This document shows, piece by piece, positions 6,691 to 18,539 of a DNA stretch of 64,000 bases; position 1 is the first letter of the stretch, and every line of letters begins with the position of its first letter. The position numbers were made by a program, and so were the translations under genes. Source of the DNA: Betaproteobacteria bacterium (GTDB taxonomy: Bacteria; Pseudomonadota; Gammaproteobacteria; Burkholderiales; Ga0077523); assembly GCA_025350245.1 (NCBI GenBank), contig JANXYG010000039.1:1-64000 (forward strand). The letters run 5' to 3'. The notes under the pieces were generated by a model, which ran no database searches, was not told the DNA's origin, and saw only the letters and a program-made list of their open reading frames with translations.

Positions 6691-7751
6691 ACTGCCATCA
6701 CCGAGCGCAGCGAGTCGGCCGCTTCGTGATAGGCGGCGGTCTCCCAGAACGGCGGGCTGTGACCCGTGGATGAGCGCCCGGCCAACCGGCCGATCGCCGC
6801 TCGCGCCGCCGGCGTGGCCGGTCGATCGAGGCCGTCCAGCAGGCGATCGGCGGCCACCGGATCGTTGCAAACGAGCACCACGTCGCAGCCGGCGTCGAGC
6901 GCAACGTTGGCGCGGTTCACGATGTCGCCGGCGCCGTGCGCGCCGACCATGGTCAGGTCATCGCTGAAGATCACGCCTTCGAAACCCATCTCGGTCCGCA
7001 GCACCTGCTGCAACCAGAACCGCGAATAGCCGGCCGGATCGGGCGTGACCGCCGGATACACGACATGGGCGGGCATGATGCCTTCGAGACCGGCGGCCAC
7101 GAGGCGGGCGAATGGCACCAGGTCGGCCTCACGAAGCTGCGCGAGGTTGCGAGGGTCGACCGGCATGTCCACGTGCGAGTCGGCCGCGGCGAATCCGTGT
7201 CCGGGAAAGTGCTTGCCGACGGCGCCCATGCCACCCAGGGCGAGGCCTCGCACCAGAGCCGTAGCGAGTTCGCTGACCGCATCGGCGCGGGAGTGGAACG
7301 CGCGATCGCCGATCACCGCGCTGCGAGCATGGTCGAGGTCGAGCACTGGCGCGAACGTGAAATCGACGCCGCACCGCCGCAGCTCCGCCGCCAGCACCAG
7401 GCCGGCCTGCAACGCGAGGCGACCGGCGGCTTCCGGATCGGTGTCCCAGAGCTGTCCGAGCACCGCCATCGGCGGCACCCGGGTGAAACCGTGGCGGAAA
7501 CGCTGCACCCGTCCGCCTTCGTGATCCACTGCGATCGGCAGCGCCGGCGTTCGCAGCGAGTGAATCTCGGCCGTGAGCGCCGCCAGTTGAACACAGTCAC
7601 GAAAGTTGCGAGCGAACAGGATGACGCCACCGACCGCCGGCTGCCGGAGTCGGCGCCGATCATCGGCGTCGAGGATCAGGCCGGCCACGTCGAGCATGAC
7701 CGGACCGAGCGGCAGCTCGGTCGCGACGGATACGTTCGCGATTTGCGTCAT
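6687..7751 (-). CDS. nagZ: Beta-N-acetylhexosaminidase
   Basis: NagZ is a cytoplasmic glycoside hydrolase family 3 enzyme. It cleaves N-acetylglucosamine from anhydromuropeptides during cell-wall recycling. The family signature KHFPGHG is present, as is the catalytic aspartate in IFSDDLTMVG and substrate-binding IAVDHEGGRVQRF. The 354-residue single-domain length matches proteobacterial NagZ. Both ends overlap neighbours by 4 bp (acpS before, udgB after), so the string acpS-nagZ-udgB is probably one transcript. Confidence 0.95.
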   Translation of the reverse strand: MTQIANVSVATELPLGPVMLDVAGLILDADDRRRLRQPAVGGVILFARNFRDCVQLAALTAEIHSLRTPALPIAVDHEGGRVQRFRHGFTRVPPMAVLGQLWDTDPEAAGRLALQAGLVLAAELRRCGVDFTFAPVLDLDHARSAVIGDRAFHSRADAVSELATALVRGLALGGMGAVGKHFPGHGFAAADSHVDMPVDPRNLAQLREADLVPFARLVAAGLEGIMPAHVVYPAVTPDPAGYSRFWLQQVLRTEMGFEGVIFSDDLTMVGAHGAGDIVNRANVALDAGCDVVLVCNDPVAADRLLDGLDRPATPAARAAIGRLAGRSSTGHSPPFWETAAYHEAADSLRSVMAV

Positions 7752-8149
7752 GACACGGTTCCAGGTCGATCCACGGATTCGAGCACGACCATCGCGACCG
7801 CGGCGTCATCCTCATCGCTCAACGACACATGATGCCGGGTCACGCCGTTGCGCTCCAGCAAGGCCAGCGCGGCCGTGGAGAATGCGAACGACGGCTTTCC
7901 CAGAGGACCGTGGACCAGCCACATGCCATGCAGCGTGACCGGATCGCGTACCCCGGTGCCGATGGCTTTTCCCATCGCCTCCTTGGCGGCAAAACGCTTG
8001 GCGAGGAAGTGTGCCGGCTTCGCCGACGCCTCGAAGTCGGCCCATTCGGGTGGCGCCAGCACGCGGCGCGCGAATCGCGCGCCGAACCGCGACAGGGCTG
8101 CTTCGATGCGGCCGATGCGCACGATATCGACGCCGATGCCCGCGATCAT
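7748..8149 (-). CDS. acpS: Holo-[acyl-carrier-protein] synthase
   Basis: AcpS moves the 4'-phosphopantetheine arm from CoA to acyl carrier protein, activating fatty-acid synthesis. The 133-residue protein begins MIAGIGVDIVRIGRIE, with the metal-binding aspartate at D8, and carries the second signature KRFAAKEAMGKAIGTG. ATGA overlaps join it to pdxJ upstream and nagZ downstream, the usual betaproteobacterial order. Confidence 0.95.
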   Translation of the reverse strand: MIAGIGVDIVRIGRIEAALSRFGARFARRVLAPPEWADFEASAKPAHFLAKRFAAKEAMGKAIGTGVRDPVTLHGMWLVHGPLGKPSFAFSTAALALLERNGVTRHHVSLSDEDDAAVAMVVLESVDRPGTVS

Positions 8150-8883
8150 GCTGGCGTCCTGAGCGCGACCAGATAGCGCCGCACGGCCTCGGCCATGCCG
8201 AATTCCAGGGCATCGGCCGTCAGCGCATGCCCGATAGATACCTCGAGCACGCCGGGCACAGCGGCGACGAAGGCCGGGAGATTGTCGAGATTGAGGTCAT
8301 GACCCGCATTGACCCCGAGACCGGCATCCCGTGCCGCCCGCGCGGTTGCGGCATAGCGTTCGATCAGGCCCGCCTGCGCAGGCGAGCCGAATCCGCTCGC
8401 ATAGGGCTCGGTATAGAGCTCGATGCGGTCGGCGCCGAGGGCGCGTGCCAGCGGCATCGCCTCGGGCACCGGGTCCATGAACAGGCTGATGCGCGCGCCG
8501 AGCGCCTTGAGTTCGGCGATCAGCGGCGCGAGGCGTGCGCCGTCGCGCTTCAGGTTCCACCCGTGGTCGGAGGTGGACGCGGCAGGATCGTCCGGCACCA
8601 GCGTGCACTGATGCGGCCGGACCACGCGTATCAGATCGACGAATCCATGAAACGGATTGCCTTCGATGTTGAACTCGACCGCCGGAAACACCGGCAGCAG
8701 GGCGCTCAGGTCGTGCACGTCGGTGCGCCGGATATGCCGCTCGTCGGGCCGCGGGTGCACGGTGATGCCGTGCGCGCCGGCGCCGATGGCGATCTCGGCC
8801 ATGCGCGTGACGGATGGAATGCCGAGCGCGCGCGCATTGCGCACCAGGGCGATCTTGTTCAGGTTGACGCTGAGACGGGTCAT
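8146..8883 (-). CDS. pdxJ: Pyridoxine 5'-phosphate synthase
   Basis: PdxJ condenses 1-deoxyxylulose 5-phosphate with 3-amino-2-oxopropyl phosphate to form pyridoxine phosphate (vitamin B6). The 245-residue protein starts MTRLSVNLNKIALVRNAR, the conserved N-terminus, and contains GITVHPRPDERHI and GLGVNAGHDLNLDNL. A longer frame from 8922 exists, but the conserved start at 8883 gives normal family length. It lies between recO and acpS, with an ATGA overlap to acpS. Confidence 0.96.
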   Translation of the reverse strand: MTRLSVNLNKIALVRNARALGIPSVTRMAEIAIGAGAHGITVHPRPDERHIRRTDVHDLSALLPVFPAVEFNIEGNPFHGFVDLIRVVRPHQCTLVPDDPAASTSDHGWNLKRDGARLAPLIAELKALGARISLFMDPVPEAMPLARALGADRIELYTEPYASGFGSPAQAGLIERYAATARAARDAGLGVNAGHDLNLDNLPAFVAAVPGVLEVSIGHALTADALEFGMAEAVRRYLVALRTPA

Positions 8884-8943
8884 GGTCGGTATATGAACAT
8901 TGAAATTGAGCGCAGCGCCCACCGGACCGCCGAGGTCGTTGCT

Positions 8944-9694
8944 TCAGATCTGCTGGAGTTCCTTGATCAGCAGGCGCGTCTGGAGTTCGGGCTGCCCGAG
9001 GTGGTGATGGATAAGATGCCGCAACAGGCGTTTGCTCTCGGCAGCGGTGACGGCGTCGGTGTAGTCGTCCTGCGCCATGTCGATCAGGGTTTTGCCGAGT
9101 ACGTCGCAGGGGCCATCGCCATCGGTGCGGTCGATCGGCAATGCGCCGCGCTCCGGATGATAGCGATAGCGTTCGTCCGGCCGCAGCGGGACCCCGGATG
9201 CAGCGTCATGCTCGAGAGCCACGGCATAGCCCAGCTCGACCAGCAACCGCCGTTCGAAGCGCCGCAGCGCAGCCGCCTGCCTGCCACCCGGCGTGAGCGA
9301 TCGAATCGCCTCCAGGTAGGCGTCGAACAGACGTTCGTGCGGGTCCTCGTGCGCGAGAACCTTCATCAGCAGCTCGTTCAGGTAGAAGCCGCAGAGCAGC
9401 GCAACGCCCGACAGCTGCGGAATGCCGCCCTGCCATTCCGCCGCATGCAAGAGCCGCAACTCACCCTTTCCCGACCAGGTGACCTGCAGTGGCGCGAAAG
9501 CCATCAGCACACCGCGTAACTGCGAGTGTGGCCTGCGGGCTCCTTTCGCGACCACCGAGATGCGCCCGTGGCTGCGCGTAAACAACTCCAGCATCAGGCT
9601 CGTTTCCTTCCACGGGCGGGAATGCAGGACGAACGCCGGCCGGTTCAGTTCGCGGCGGCGATCGTCGCCGGTGACGCCCGCCTCGTCGATGCGA

Positions 9695-9708
<14 letters not shown>
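8944..9708 (-). CDS. recO: DNA repair protein RecO
   Basis: RecO helps load RecA onto SSB-coated DNA in the RecFOR recombination pathway. The 254-residue protein has the N-terminal OB-fold (FVLHSRPWKETSLMLELFTR, then GRISVVAKGARR) and an alpha-helical C-terminal half (GFYLNELLMKVLAHEDPHERLF). The start chosen is ATG 9708, inside the last codons of era (14-bp overlap). The order era-recO-pdxJ is conserved. Confidence 0.94.
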
Positions 9709-10581
<873 letters not shown>

Positions 10582-10585
<4 letters not shown>

Positions 10586-11256
10586 GTCGCCGCCGATGGT
10601 AGTTTGTCGAGCGCAACGCGAGCGGCATTCTGCTCGGCGTGCCGGCGACTGGCCCCTCGCCCCTCGGTCACGATGCCGAGCGGGGCCACGCGACATTCGA
10701 CCTCGAATTCCTGGCGATGGGCTTCGCCCTGCACGCGCACCACTCGATATTCGGGCAGGCCGAGACGGCGTCCCTGCAAGATCTCCTGCAAGGCGGTCTT
10801 GGGATCCTTGCCGGCATCGGCCGATGCGGTTGCGGCCAAGGCATTGGCGAAGGTGCGCTCGACACAGGCGGCCGCAGCCACATAGCCGGCATCGAGAAAG
10901 ACGGCGCCGATCAGGGCCTCCAGGGCATCGGCCAGGATCGATGGTCGATCCGCGCCACCGCTGCGCAGTTCGCCTTCCCCCAGATCGAGCCGGTCGCCGA
11001 GTCCGAGGTCACGGGCGCGCGCGGCGAGCGCACCCTGATTGACCAGGTTCGCCCGCAGCCGGGACAGGTCACCTTCGGGTGCATCGGGAAGCCGTTGATA
11101 GAGCGCCTCGGCGATGGCGCAGTTGAGCACGGCGTCGCCCACGAACTCGAGCCGTTCGTTGTTGGGCCGCCCGTGGCTGCGGTGGGTGAGCGCCTGACGC
11201 AGCAACGAAGAGTCGAGGAATTCGTGACCGAGGGCCGTCGGCAGCCCGCGCAGCAC
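10582..11256 (-). CDS. rnc: Ribonuclease III
   Basis: RNase III cuts double-stranded RNA, processing rRNA and regulating mRNAs. The 224-residue protein has the catalytic signature NERLEFVGDAVL, the second acidic cluster ADALEALIGAVFLD, and a C-terminal dsRNA-binding domain ending ASRRHAEQNAARVALDKL. The start is taken as GTG 11256 because it places the conserved LGHEFLDSSLLRQALTHRS at the normal distance from the N-terminus. There is no ATG in frame nearby. Confidence 0.95.
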
Positions 11257-11272
11257 CGCGCGGGCTGGACGA

Positions 11273-11632
11273 TCAGGGTCCGCCGGCGGCCTCGAAGTCG
11301 AACAGCAGGCTGACATTGGCGAACAGCAGAACCTTTTTCTGGTATGACGCACTGACGATCCAACGATCACCGTTCTTCTCCACGTCGAGTTCCTTGCCCG
11401 TGATGGCATTCATGTCGTCGATGGCGGCGCGCTTGTCGAAGTTGGTCTGAATCTCCTTGACTGTCGAGCCGCCCTGCGCTGCGATCGCCTTGATGTTCTT
11501 CACGATGGTGAAGTACTCCACGTAGGCGGGCGCCACCTTCATCGCGAGCAGGGCGAGAAACACCAGCACCCCACTGGTGAGAATCAGCCCGATGAGACTC
11601 AATCCGTGTTGCCGTTTGCGTGTCATTGTCAT
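11273..11632 (-). CDS. DUF4845 membrane protein
   Basis: This 119-residue protein has one N-terminal membrane segment (LSLIGLILTSGVLVFLALLA) and a short periplasmic domain (about residues 35-119). DUF4845 proteins of unknown function are regularly found between lepB and rnc in betaproteobacteria, as here. The opening QHGLSLIGL looks somewhat like a pseudopilin N-terminus. It overlaps the lepB stop by one base. Confidence 0.88.
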   Translation of the reverse strand: MTMTRKRQHGLSLIGLILTSGVLVFLALLAMKVAPAYVEYFTIVKNIKAIAAQGGSTVKEIQTNFDKRAAIDDMNAITGKELDVEKNGDRWIVSASYQKKVLLFANVSLLFDFEAAGGP

Positions 11633-12435
11633 CAGTCGATCCTCGTGCCGATGCGTTTCAGGTCGCCGAAATTGAACCAGATCAGGAAAGCCTTGCCGAC
11701 GATGTTGGCGTCGGGGACGAAGCCCCAGTAGCGGCTGTCGCTACTCGAATCCCGATTGTCGCCCATCATGAAGTAGTGCCTCGCGGGTACCTTGCAACTG
11801 AAGCCGGATTCATTGTATTCGCAGTTTTCCCGGTTCGGAAACGCCCTGACCCCGGCCAGTTGCACCGGCGGCGACTCGAGATTGACGATGATCGAGTGCT
11901 CGTGCGTGCCCAGGGTCTCGCGAAATCGCTTGGCACTCACGTAGTTGAGGCCGCCCTCGAGGTAGTTGTAGTCGACGTCCGGCTGCACCTTCAGCAACTC
12001 GCCGTTCACCGTCAGTCGCTTGTTGCGGTAGACCACCATGTCGCCGGGGGCACCGACCACTCGTTTGATGTAGTCGAGCGACGGATTCTCCGGATAGCGG
12101 AACACCATCACCTCGCCGCGTTCCGGCGTGTTGAGGGAGATGAGCTTGACGTTAGCCACCGGCACCCGAATGCCGTAGGTGAATTTGTTCACCAGGATGA
12201 AATCGCCGACGAGCAGCGTCGGGATCATCGAACCGGAGGGGATCTTGAACGGCTCGACCAGGAACGAGCGCAGCAGGAACACCACCAGGATGACCGGGAA
12301 GAAACTCTTCGGGTACTCGATCCACCAGGGTTCACGCGCCTGCGCATCGCGCTGGCGCCGAAGCACGTAATGATCGAGCAACCACACGCCGCCCGTCACG
12401 ACGAGCAGCACGAACATGATGAGGGCGAAGTTCAT
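11632..12435 (-). CDS. lepB: Signal peptidase I
   Basis: LepB removes signal peptides from exported proteins at the periplasmic face of the inner membrane. The 267-residue protein has two N-terminal membrane helices, the catalytic serine in IPSGSM (S69) and the general-base lysine in DYIKRVVG (K124). The box MGDNRDSSSDSRYWG is also present. It follows lepA by 24 bp, the standard lepA-lepB pairing. Confidence 0.97.
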   Translation of the reverse strand: MNFALIMFVLLVVTGGVWLLDHYVLRRQRDAQAREPWWIEYPKSFFPVILVVFLLRSFLVEPFKIPSGSMIPTLLVGDFILVNKFTYGIRVPVANVKLISLNTPERGEVMVFRYPENPSLDYIKRVVGAPGDMVVYRNKRLTVNGELLKVQPDVDYNYLEGGLNYVSAKRFRETLGTHEHSIIVNLESPPVQLAGVRAFPNRENCEYNESGFSCKVPARHYFMMGDNRDSSSDSRYWGFVPDANIVGKAFLIWFNFGDLKRIGTRID

Positions 12436-12459
12436 GGAATCCCGAGTGTTTTGAGACGG

Positions 12460-14253
<1,794 letters not shown>

Positions 14254-14258
14254 AAGGA

Positions 14259-14282
14259 AAAGGGGCACAGGCGTGCCCCTTT
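14259..14282 (-). terminator. 10-bp hairpin between degQ and lepA, possibly covering the lepA start
   Basis: A perfect stem AAAGGGGCAC/GTGCCCCTTT with loop AGGC lies directly before the lepA ATG (14253). T-rich tails on both sides let it resemble a bidirectional terminator. On the minus strand it would end degQ transcription. In an mRNA that runs through, it would mask the alternative GTG start at 14268 and its Shine-Dalgarno-like AAAGGGG. Confidence 0.6.
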
Positions 14283-14363
14283 GTTTTGTAGGTGAGCGAG
14301 ACAGGATGCCGATTCTAGCCGATTGCCGCGCCGCAGCGCAGTTTGCCTGCGTAATCAGGTAGA

Positions 14364-15776
14364 TCAGTTGCCGGATAGCCTCAGGGGGATGTAGAGGGAC
14401 GAGTCGCCGCGACGGATCAGCAGCGCCACGCTGCGCGACTTGTCGAACCCGCCCACGATCTGGTTCAGTTGCTCCAGGCTCTTGATGTCCTGGTTGTTGA
14501 TCGCCAGTAGCACGTCACCCTTGCGGATGCCGGCGCGCGCGGCGTTGCCCTGGGCGTCTTCCACCAGCAGACCGCCGGCGATGCCGAGTTCCTTCCTCTG
14601 CTCGGCCGTGAGTTCCGAGAGGGTCATGCCGAGCTTGGCAATCGAGTCACCGGCCTTGGCCGGTTTGCGCGACAGCTTCTCGGCCTTCTTGTCCTCCTGC
14701 AACTCGCCCACGGTGATGATCAGGTCCTTCATCGCACCCTTGCGCCAGACCTGCGCCGGCACCTTGGAGCCGGGACGGATCGACGCGACGATCCGGGGCA
14801 GATCGTTGGAGCTGGCGACTGCCTTGCCGTCGAACTTGAGGATGATGTCGCTCTGCTCGATGCCGGACTTGTCGGCCGGACCGCCCTTCTCGACCGAGTT
14901 GACCAGCGCACCCAGGGGCTTGGCCAGTCCGAACGACTCGGCCAGTTCCTTGGTGACTTCCTGTATGACCACGCCGATGCGGCCGCGTGTCACTTTGCCG
15001 ACGGTGCGCAGCTGATTCGAAACGTCCATGGCGACATCGATCGGGATCGAGAACGACAGCCCCATGAACCCGCCGGTGCGGCTGTAGATCTGGGAATTGA
15101 TCCCGACCACCTCGCCCTTCATGTTGAACAATGGACCACCGGAGTTGCCCGGGTTGATGGCGACGTCGGTCTGGATGAACGGGGTGAAGTTCTCCTGCGG
15201 CAGGGAACGGCCCTTGGCGCTCACGATACCGGCGGTGACGGTACTGTCGAAGCCGAACGGCGACCCGATCGCCAGCACCCATTCGCCCACCTTGAGGCGA
15301 TTCGGGTCACCGATGGTGACCTTGGGCAGGTTGGTCGCGTCGATCTTGATCAGGGCCACGTCGGAGCGCTTGTCACTGCCGATGACCTTGGCGGTGAACT
15401 CGCGCTTGTCGGTCAGCCGCACGGTGATGTCGTCGCCCGCTTCGACCACGTGGGCATTGGTCATGATGTAGCCGTCGGCGCTGATGATGAAGCCGGACCC
15501 GAGCGAACGGGCCTCTTCTTTAGGCTGCGGACCGCCGGGGCCGTATTTGCGGAAGAAATCAAAGAACGGATCGTCTTCCGGGTTGCCGGGCCCGCCCGGC
15601 GGTTGCCCCTGGGGTCCCTGCGGATTCTGGATCGGCCGGCTCGAGGTGGTACTGATATTGACGACCGTCGCCGCCTGCTGCTCCACCAGTTCGGTGAAGT
15701 CGGGAAGTTCGGCGGCGCCAACACCCGCGGCGAGTACCGCCAGTGCGAAGAACGACGCGATGGCTCTGAAGGTCAT
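14364..15776 (-). CDS. Periplasmic serine protease DegQ/MucD type
   Basis: The 470-residue HtrA-family protease degrades misfolded periplasmic proteins and often restrains the sigma-E response. It has a signal peptide ([22 protein letters not shown]), the catalytic triad H109 (TNAHV), D139 (KRSDVALIK) and S212 (NPGNSGGP), a Gly/Pro-rich loop (residues 50-86), and two C-terminal PDZ domains. It is the last gene of the rpoE-rseA-rseB-protease operon, matching mucD of Pseudomonas. The start ATG 15776 was chosen because it begins the signal peptide. Confidence 0.95.
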   Translation of the reverse strand: MTFRAIASFFALAVLAAGVGAAELPDFTELVEQQAATVVNISTTSSRPIQNPQGPQGQPPGGPGNPEDDPFFDFFRKYGPGGPQPKEEARSLGSGFIISADGYIMTNAHVVEAGDDITVRLTDKREFTAKVIGSDKRSDVALIKIDATNLPKVTIGDPNRLKVGEWVLAIGSPFGFDSTVTAGIVSAKGRSLPQENFTPFIQTDVAINPGNSGGPLFNMKGEVVGINSQIYSRTGGFMGLSFSIPIDVAMDVSNQLRTVGKVTRGRIGVVIQEVTKELAESFGLAKPLGALVNSVEKGGPADKSGIEQSDIILKFDGKAVASSNDLPRIVASIRPGSKVPAQVWRKGAMKDLIITVGELQEDKKAEKLSRKPAKAGDSIAKLGMTLSELTAEQRKELGIAGGLLVEDAQGNAARAGIRKGDVLLAINNQDIKSLEQLNQIVGGFDKSRSVALLIRRGDSSLYIPLRLSGN

Positions 15777-15843
15777 GATCGATGGTTTCCCTGGCTTGAC
15801 TCGTGGACATGACGCCGGATCCGGGCGTCGTCGGACCTGCGAT

Positions 15844-16833
15844 CTATTTGGTTTTCGGGACGGTCGCGTTGGCGATCTGCATGACCGTGATCGGCGGTGC
15901 TTCTCCCATCGCGGTGATGCGCTGGTCACCGAGCTTCCGGGTGAAGATGTTGATCACGCCAAGCTGCGTCGCGCCTGCGGTTGCCGAGCGGCGCGCACCG
16001 ACCGACTCGATGAACACCGATACCGCGGCCAGCCCGTCGGACAGAACCAGGTGCGTCAACATCGGCGCCGAATCGCCATCCTTCGATCGACGCATCTCCG
16101 TGATCTTGCGGAAACCCGGTGGCGGATTCTTGACCACCCAGCCCGTATCGGCGCCGGGCGTCTCGTCGCTCCAGCTCCGGACGGTTTTCCAGTCGTTGGC
16201 GACCGCCGCGAACGATGACTTCACCAGATCGCGATTGAGTGGCGCGTTGATCTCCAACAGCGTGAATGCGAACTGCTCCAGCACCTGGTGCCGCTCGTTG
16301 GTCATCGTAGCCTTGACCAGCAAACCTTTGGAGGTCTCGGCCCAGAACTTGTGTCCGTAGCGATAGGCATCCTTGGGTTCGAGCTGCAGGATCTGGGCGT
16401 CGTAGCCCGCGACCCGCTCGATCTCGGCCTTGCGCACCTCGTAGAACTCGGTGATACCGCTCAATTGCTCGGGCGGCAGTGCCGGAAACCCCCGCCGCCC
16501 GAAGCGGGCTTCGATCCGGATCAGCTTCAGGTCTGGCAGATAAGTCCGCAGTTCCTCGTTCATGCGGATCACTTCACAGCGACGCCCTTCGAGGGTGGAC
16601 AGTTTTTCCCATTCGCCGTGCCCGTCGGTCATGTGCACCAGTTGCGAACTCTCGACCGCGTCGCCATGCTGGTAAACGAAAGTCCCGACATAATTGGTTT
16701 GCCGCGCAGCGCTGGCAATGCGCTGCAGCCAACCCAGCGCGTCGGCTTGCGAAAGCTCCTGGGCCACGGTTGCCGACGCCGCCAGCAAGATCGCTACCGC
16801 CATCAGCAGGCGCATGGAAGCCGCCCTTGTCAT
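15844..16833 (-). CDS. rseB: Sigma-E factor regulatory protein RseB (MucB)
   Basis: RseB sits in the periplasm, binds RseA and shields it from proteolysis until lipoprotein or LPS signals appear. The 329-residue protein has a signal peptide (MRLLMAVAILLAASATVAQ) and the two-domain MucB/RseB fold. Characteristic segments are NYVGTFVYQHGDAVESSQLVHM and the C-terminal GVINIFTRKLGDQRITAMGEAP. Its start overlaps the rseA stop by ATGA, so the anti-sigma proteins are made together. Confidence 0.93.
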   Translation of the reverse strand: MTRAASMRLLMAVAILLAASATVAQELSQADALGWLQRIASAARQTNYVGTFVYQHGDAVESSQLVHMTDGHGEWEKLSTLEGRRCEVIRMNEELRTYLPDLKLIRIEARFGRRGFPALPPEQLSGITEFYEVRKAEIERVAGYDAQILQLEPKDAYRYGHKFWAETSKGLLVKATMTNERHQVLEQFAFTLLEINAPLNRDLVKSSFAAVANDWKTVRSWSDETPGADTGWVVKNPPPGFRKITEMRRSKDGDSAPMLTHLVLSDGLAAVSVFIESVGARRSATAGATQLGVINIFTRKLGDQRITAMGEAPPITVMQIANATVPKTK

Positions 16834-17318
16834 CGGACCCTGTCGCGTTCGTTGATCCCGACCGTCCGGATATAGGAGGCGACGCCCGGCATTGCGGTAT
16901 GGGGCGAGAATTCCAGGTGCATCCGCGTCAGGTCCCGCACTGCGTCGTCTCGTGCCGAGGCGAGGGCGATCACCTCATCGGGCTTCGGCTGGTCGTTGAC
17001 GCTCGAGAATGCCAGCCAGCCGACCACCGCAACCCCCGCCACCGACGCCGCGATCTGCAAGGAAATCCGACGGGTGTTCGTGGCCCGTTCGGCGCGGCGC
17101 GGCGCCAGGATGGTTGGCTCCGCAGCCAGCGCCGCGGCAAGCCTCGCGGACATGGTCGGCGCCAACGAGGGTTCACCCCTGAGGACATCACCGATGAAGT
17201 GATATTGCGTCCACATGGCCACGGCCTCCGGGTCGTCGCGCATGCCACGCAGCAACCGGTCGGCGTGATCTGCTTCCAGTTCCCCGTCCATCAATGCCGA
17301 AAGCTGTTCCTGTTCCAT
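16830..17318 (-). CDS. rseA: Anti-sigma-E factor RseA (MucA)
   Basis: RseA is a single-pass inner-membrane protein whose cytoplasmic part holds sigma-E inactive. The 162-residue protein begins EQEQLSALMDGELE, the typical sigma-binding N-terminus, and has one membrane segment (about residues 90-110, ISLQIAASVAGVAVVGWLAF) and a short periplasmic tail. I chose ATG 17318, preceded by AAGAGGTGG, over GTG 17327. It starts 2 bp after the rpoE stop. Confidence 0.92.
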   Translation of the reverse strand: MEQEQLSALMDGELEADHADRLLRGMRDDPEAVAMWTQYHFIGDVLRGEPSLAPTMSARLAAALAAEPTILAPRRAERATNTRRISLQIAASVAGVAVVGWLAFSSVNDQPKPDEVIALASARDDAVRDLTRMHLEFSPHTAMPGVASYIRTVGINERDRVR

Positions 17319-17320
17319 TT

Positions 17321-17926
17321 CTACCACCTCTTGTCGTCGCTTGTTCCCAGGAGCGGCCGCAACTGCGCCGCGATGGTTTCACGCGCCCGGAAAATGCGCG
17401 AGCGCACCGTTCCGATCGGGCAATTCATCGCCTCCGCGATTTCCTCGTAGGAGAGACCTTCGATCTCGCGCAGGGTGATCGCCGTTCGCAGTTCCTCTGG
17501 CAGTGTCCGCATGGTTTCGTTCACGACCGACGCCATCTGCTTGCTCATGAGCTCCGCCTCGGGAGTATTCATGTCGCGCAGCCGGTCGTTGTCGTCGAAC
17601 GTTTCGGCCTCCTCGGCGTCCAGCCCGGTCGAAGTGGGCGCACGCCGCCCCATGGCCACCAGATAGTTCTTGGCCGTGTTGATCCCGATGCGGTAAAGCC
17701 AAGTGTAGAACGCGCTTTCGCCGCGGAACGAGGGCAGTGCCCGGTAGGCCTTGATGAGGGCTTCCTGGGCGACGTCATCGACCTCGCTGGCGTTGCGGAT
17801 GAAGCGCGACAGCAAACGCGTGAGCTTGCGCTGATATTTCAGGACCAGCAGATCGAACGCGCGCTTGTCCCCTTTTTGAGCGCGCTCGACCAGTTGCTGG
17901 TCGATTTCCCGGTCACCCTGAGCCAT
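17321..17926 (-). CDS. rpoE: RNA polymerase sigma-E factor
   Basis: This ECF sigma factor directs transcription of envelope-stress genes. The 201-residue protein has region 2 (AFDLLVLKYQRKLTRLLSRF through EVDDVAQEALIKAYRAL) and region 4 (LREIEGLSYEEIAEAMNCP, then GTVRSRIFRARE). ATG 17926 is the usual start for the family. It heads the operon rpoE-rseA-rseB-degQ and is presumably autoregulated, though I cannot confirm a sigma-E promoter in the 78-bp upstream gap. Confidence 0.96.
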   Translation of the reverse strand: MAQGDREIDQQLVERAQKGDKRAFDLLVLKYQRKLTRLLSRFIRNASEVDDVAQEALIKAYRALPSFRGESAFYTWLYRIGINTAKNYLVAMGRRAPTSTGLDAEEAETFDDNDRLRDMNTPEAELMSKQMASVVNETMRTLPEELRTAITLREIEGLSYEEIAEAMNCPIGTVRSRIFRARETIAAQLRPLLGTSDDKRW

Positions 17927-18004
17927 GTCCTGAACTTCTTGCCCCGAAGCTGCGGACACTGCCCGCGAAAGAGGGCGCCGAGTATAGCATCGAGCCTCGA
18001 AAAT

Positions 18005-18493
18005 TCAGCGACTTCGGCGCGTCCCCGCATGCGACGCCGGCGCTTCGCCGGACGTGTCGCGCCCCCATCGGAGCAGCACCGAAAGGCGCCGCAATGCGGG
18101 AGCATCCGCCGCCGTCACCAGCAACCCTGGTGGCACGCCGGCGAGGCTGCCGCGCAGGTCGAGCATCACGAACCGGGCGGTGATCCAGGTGTCCGGTCCA
18201 TACCGGGCGCCGACCTCGCGCCCATCGCGCAACCACAGATGAGCGCTACCGTCGGCACGCACCTCGACCCGCTCGACCGAAGCGCGGCCACGGCGCAGCG
18301 CGTCCCGCCACGCCACCCGCACGCCCCGCGCCGTGATCCCGGCCCCGACGGGAACAACGACCCACCACGGCAGTCCGACCAACGCCACCGCGCCCGCCGC
18401 CGCCGCGTGCAATGCCACCAGCACTGCCGCGTAGACGGGGGCCGGACGAAGGTGAACCGTGATGGAATTGGTGGCGAACATGATGCGACGCAA
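18005..18493 (-). CDS. YgfX-family membrane protein
   Basis: The 162-residue protein has two adjacent N-terminal membrane segments (AAVLVALHAAAAGAVALVG and LPWWVVVPVGAGI) and a soluble tail with VRADGSAHLWLRDG. This matches the YgfX (CptA) family, linked in E. coli to inhibition of FtsZ and MreB and encoded near ygfZ. Here it is divergent from ygfZ, without an obvious SdhE partner. The start may instead be ATG 18481 (MFATNS). Confidence 0.75.
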   Translation of the reverse strand: MRRIMFATNSITVHLRPAPVYAAVLVALHAAAAGAVALVGLPWWVVVPVGAGITARGVRVAWRDALRRGRASVERVEVRADGSAHLWLRDGREVGARYGPDTWITARFVMLDLRGSLAGVPPGLLVTAADAPALRRLSVLLRWGRDTSGEAPASHAGTRRSR

Positions 18494-18539
18494 ACCGCCT
18501 CGGACTTATACTGCTTCGTTGATGACATGCATGCTCAAG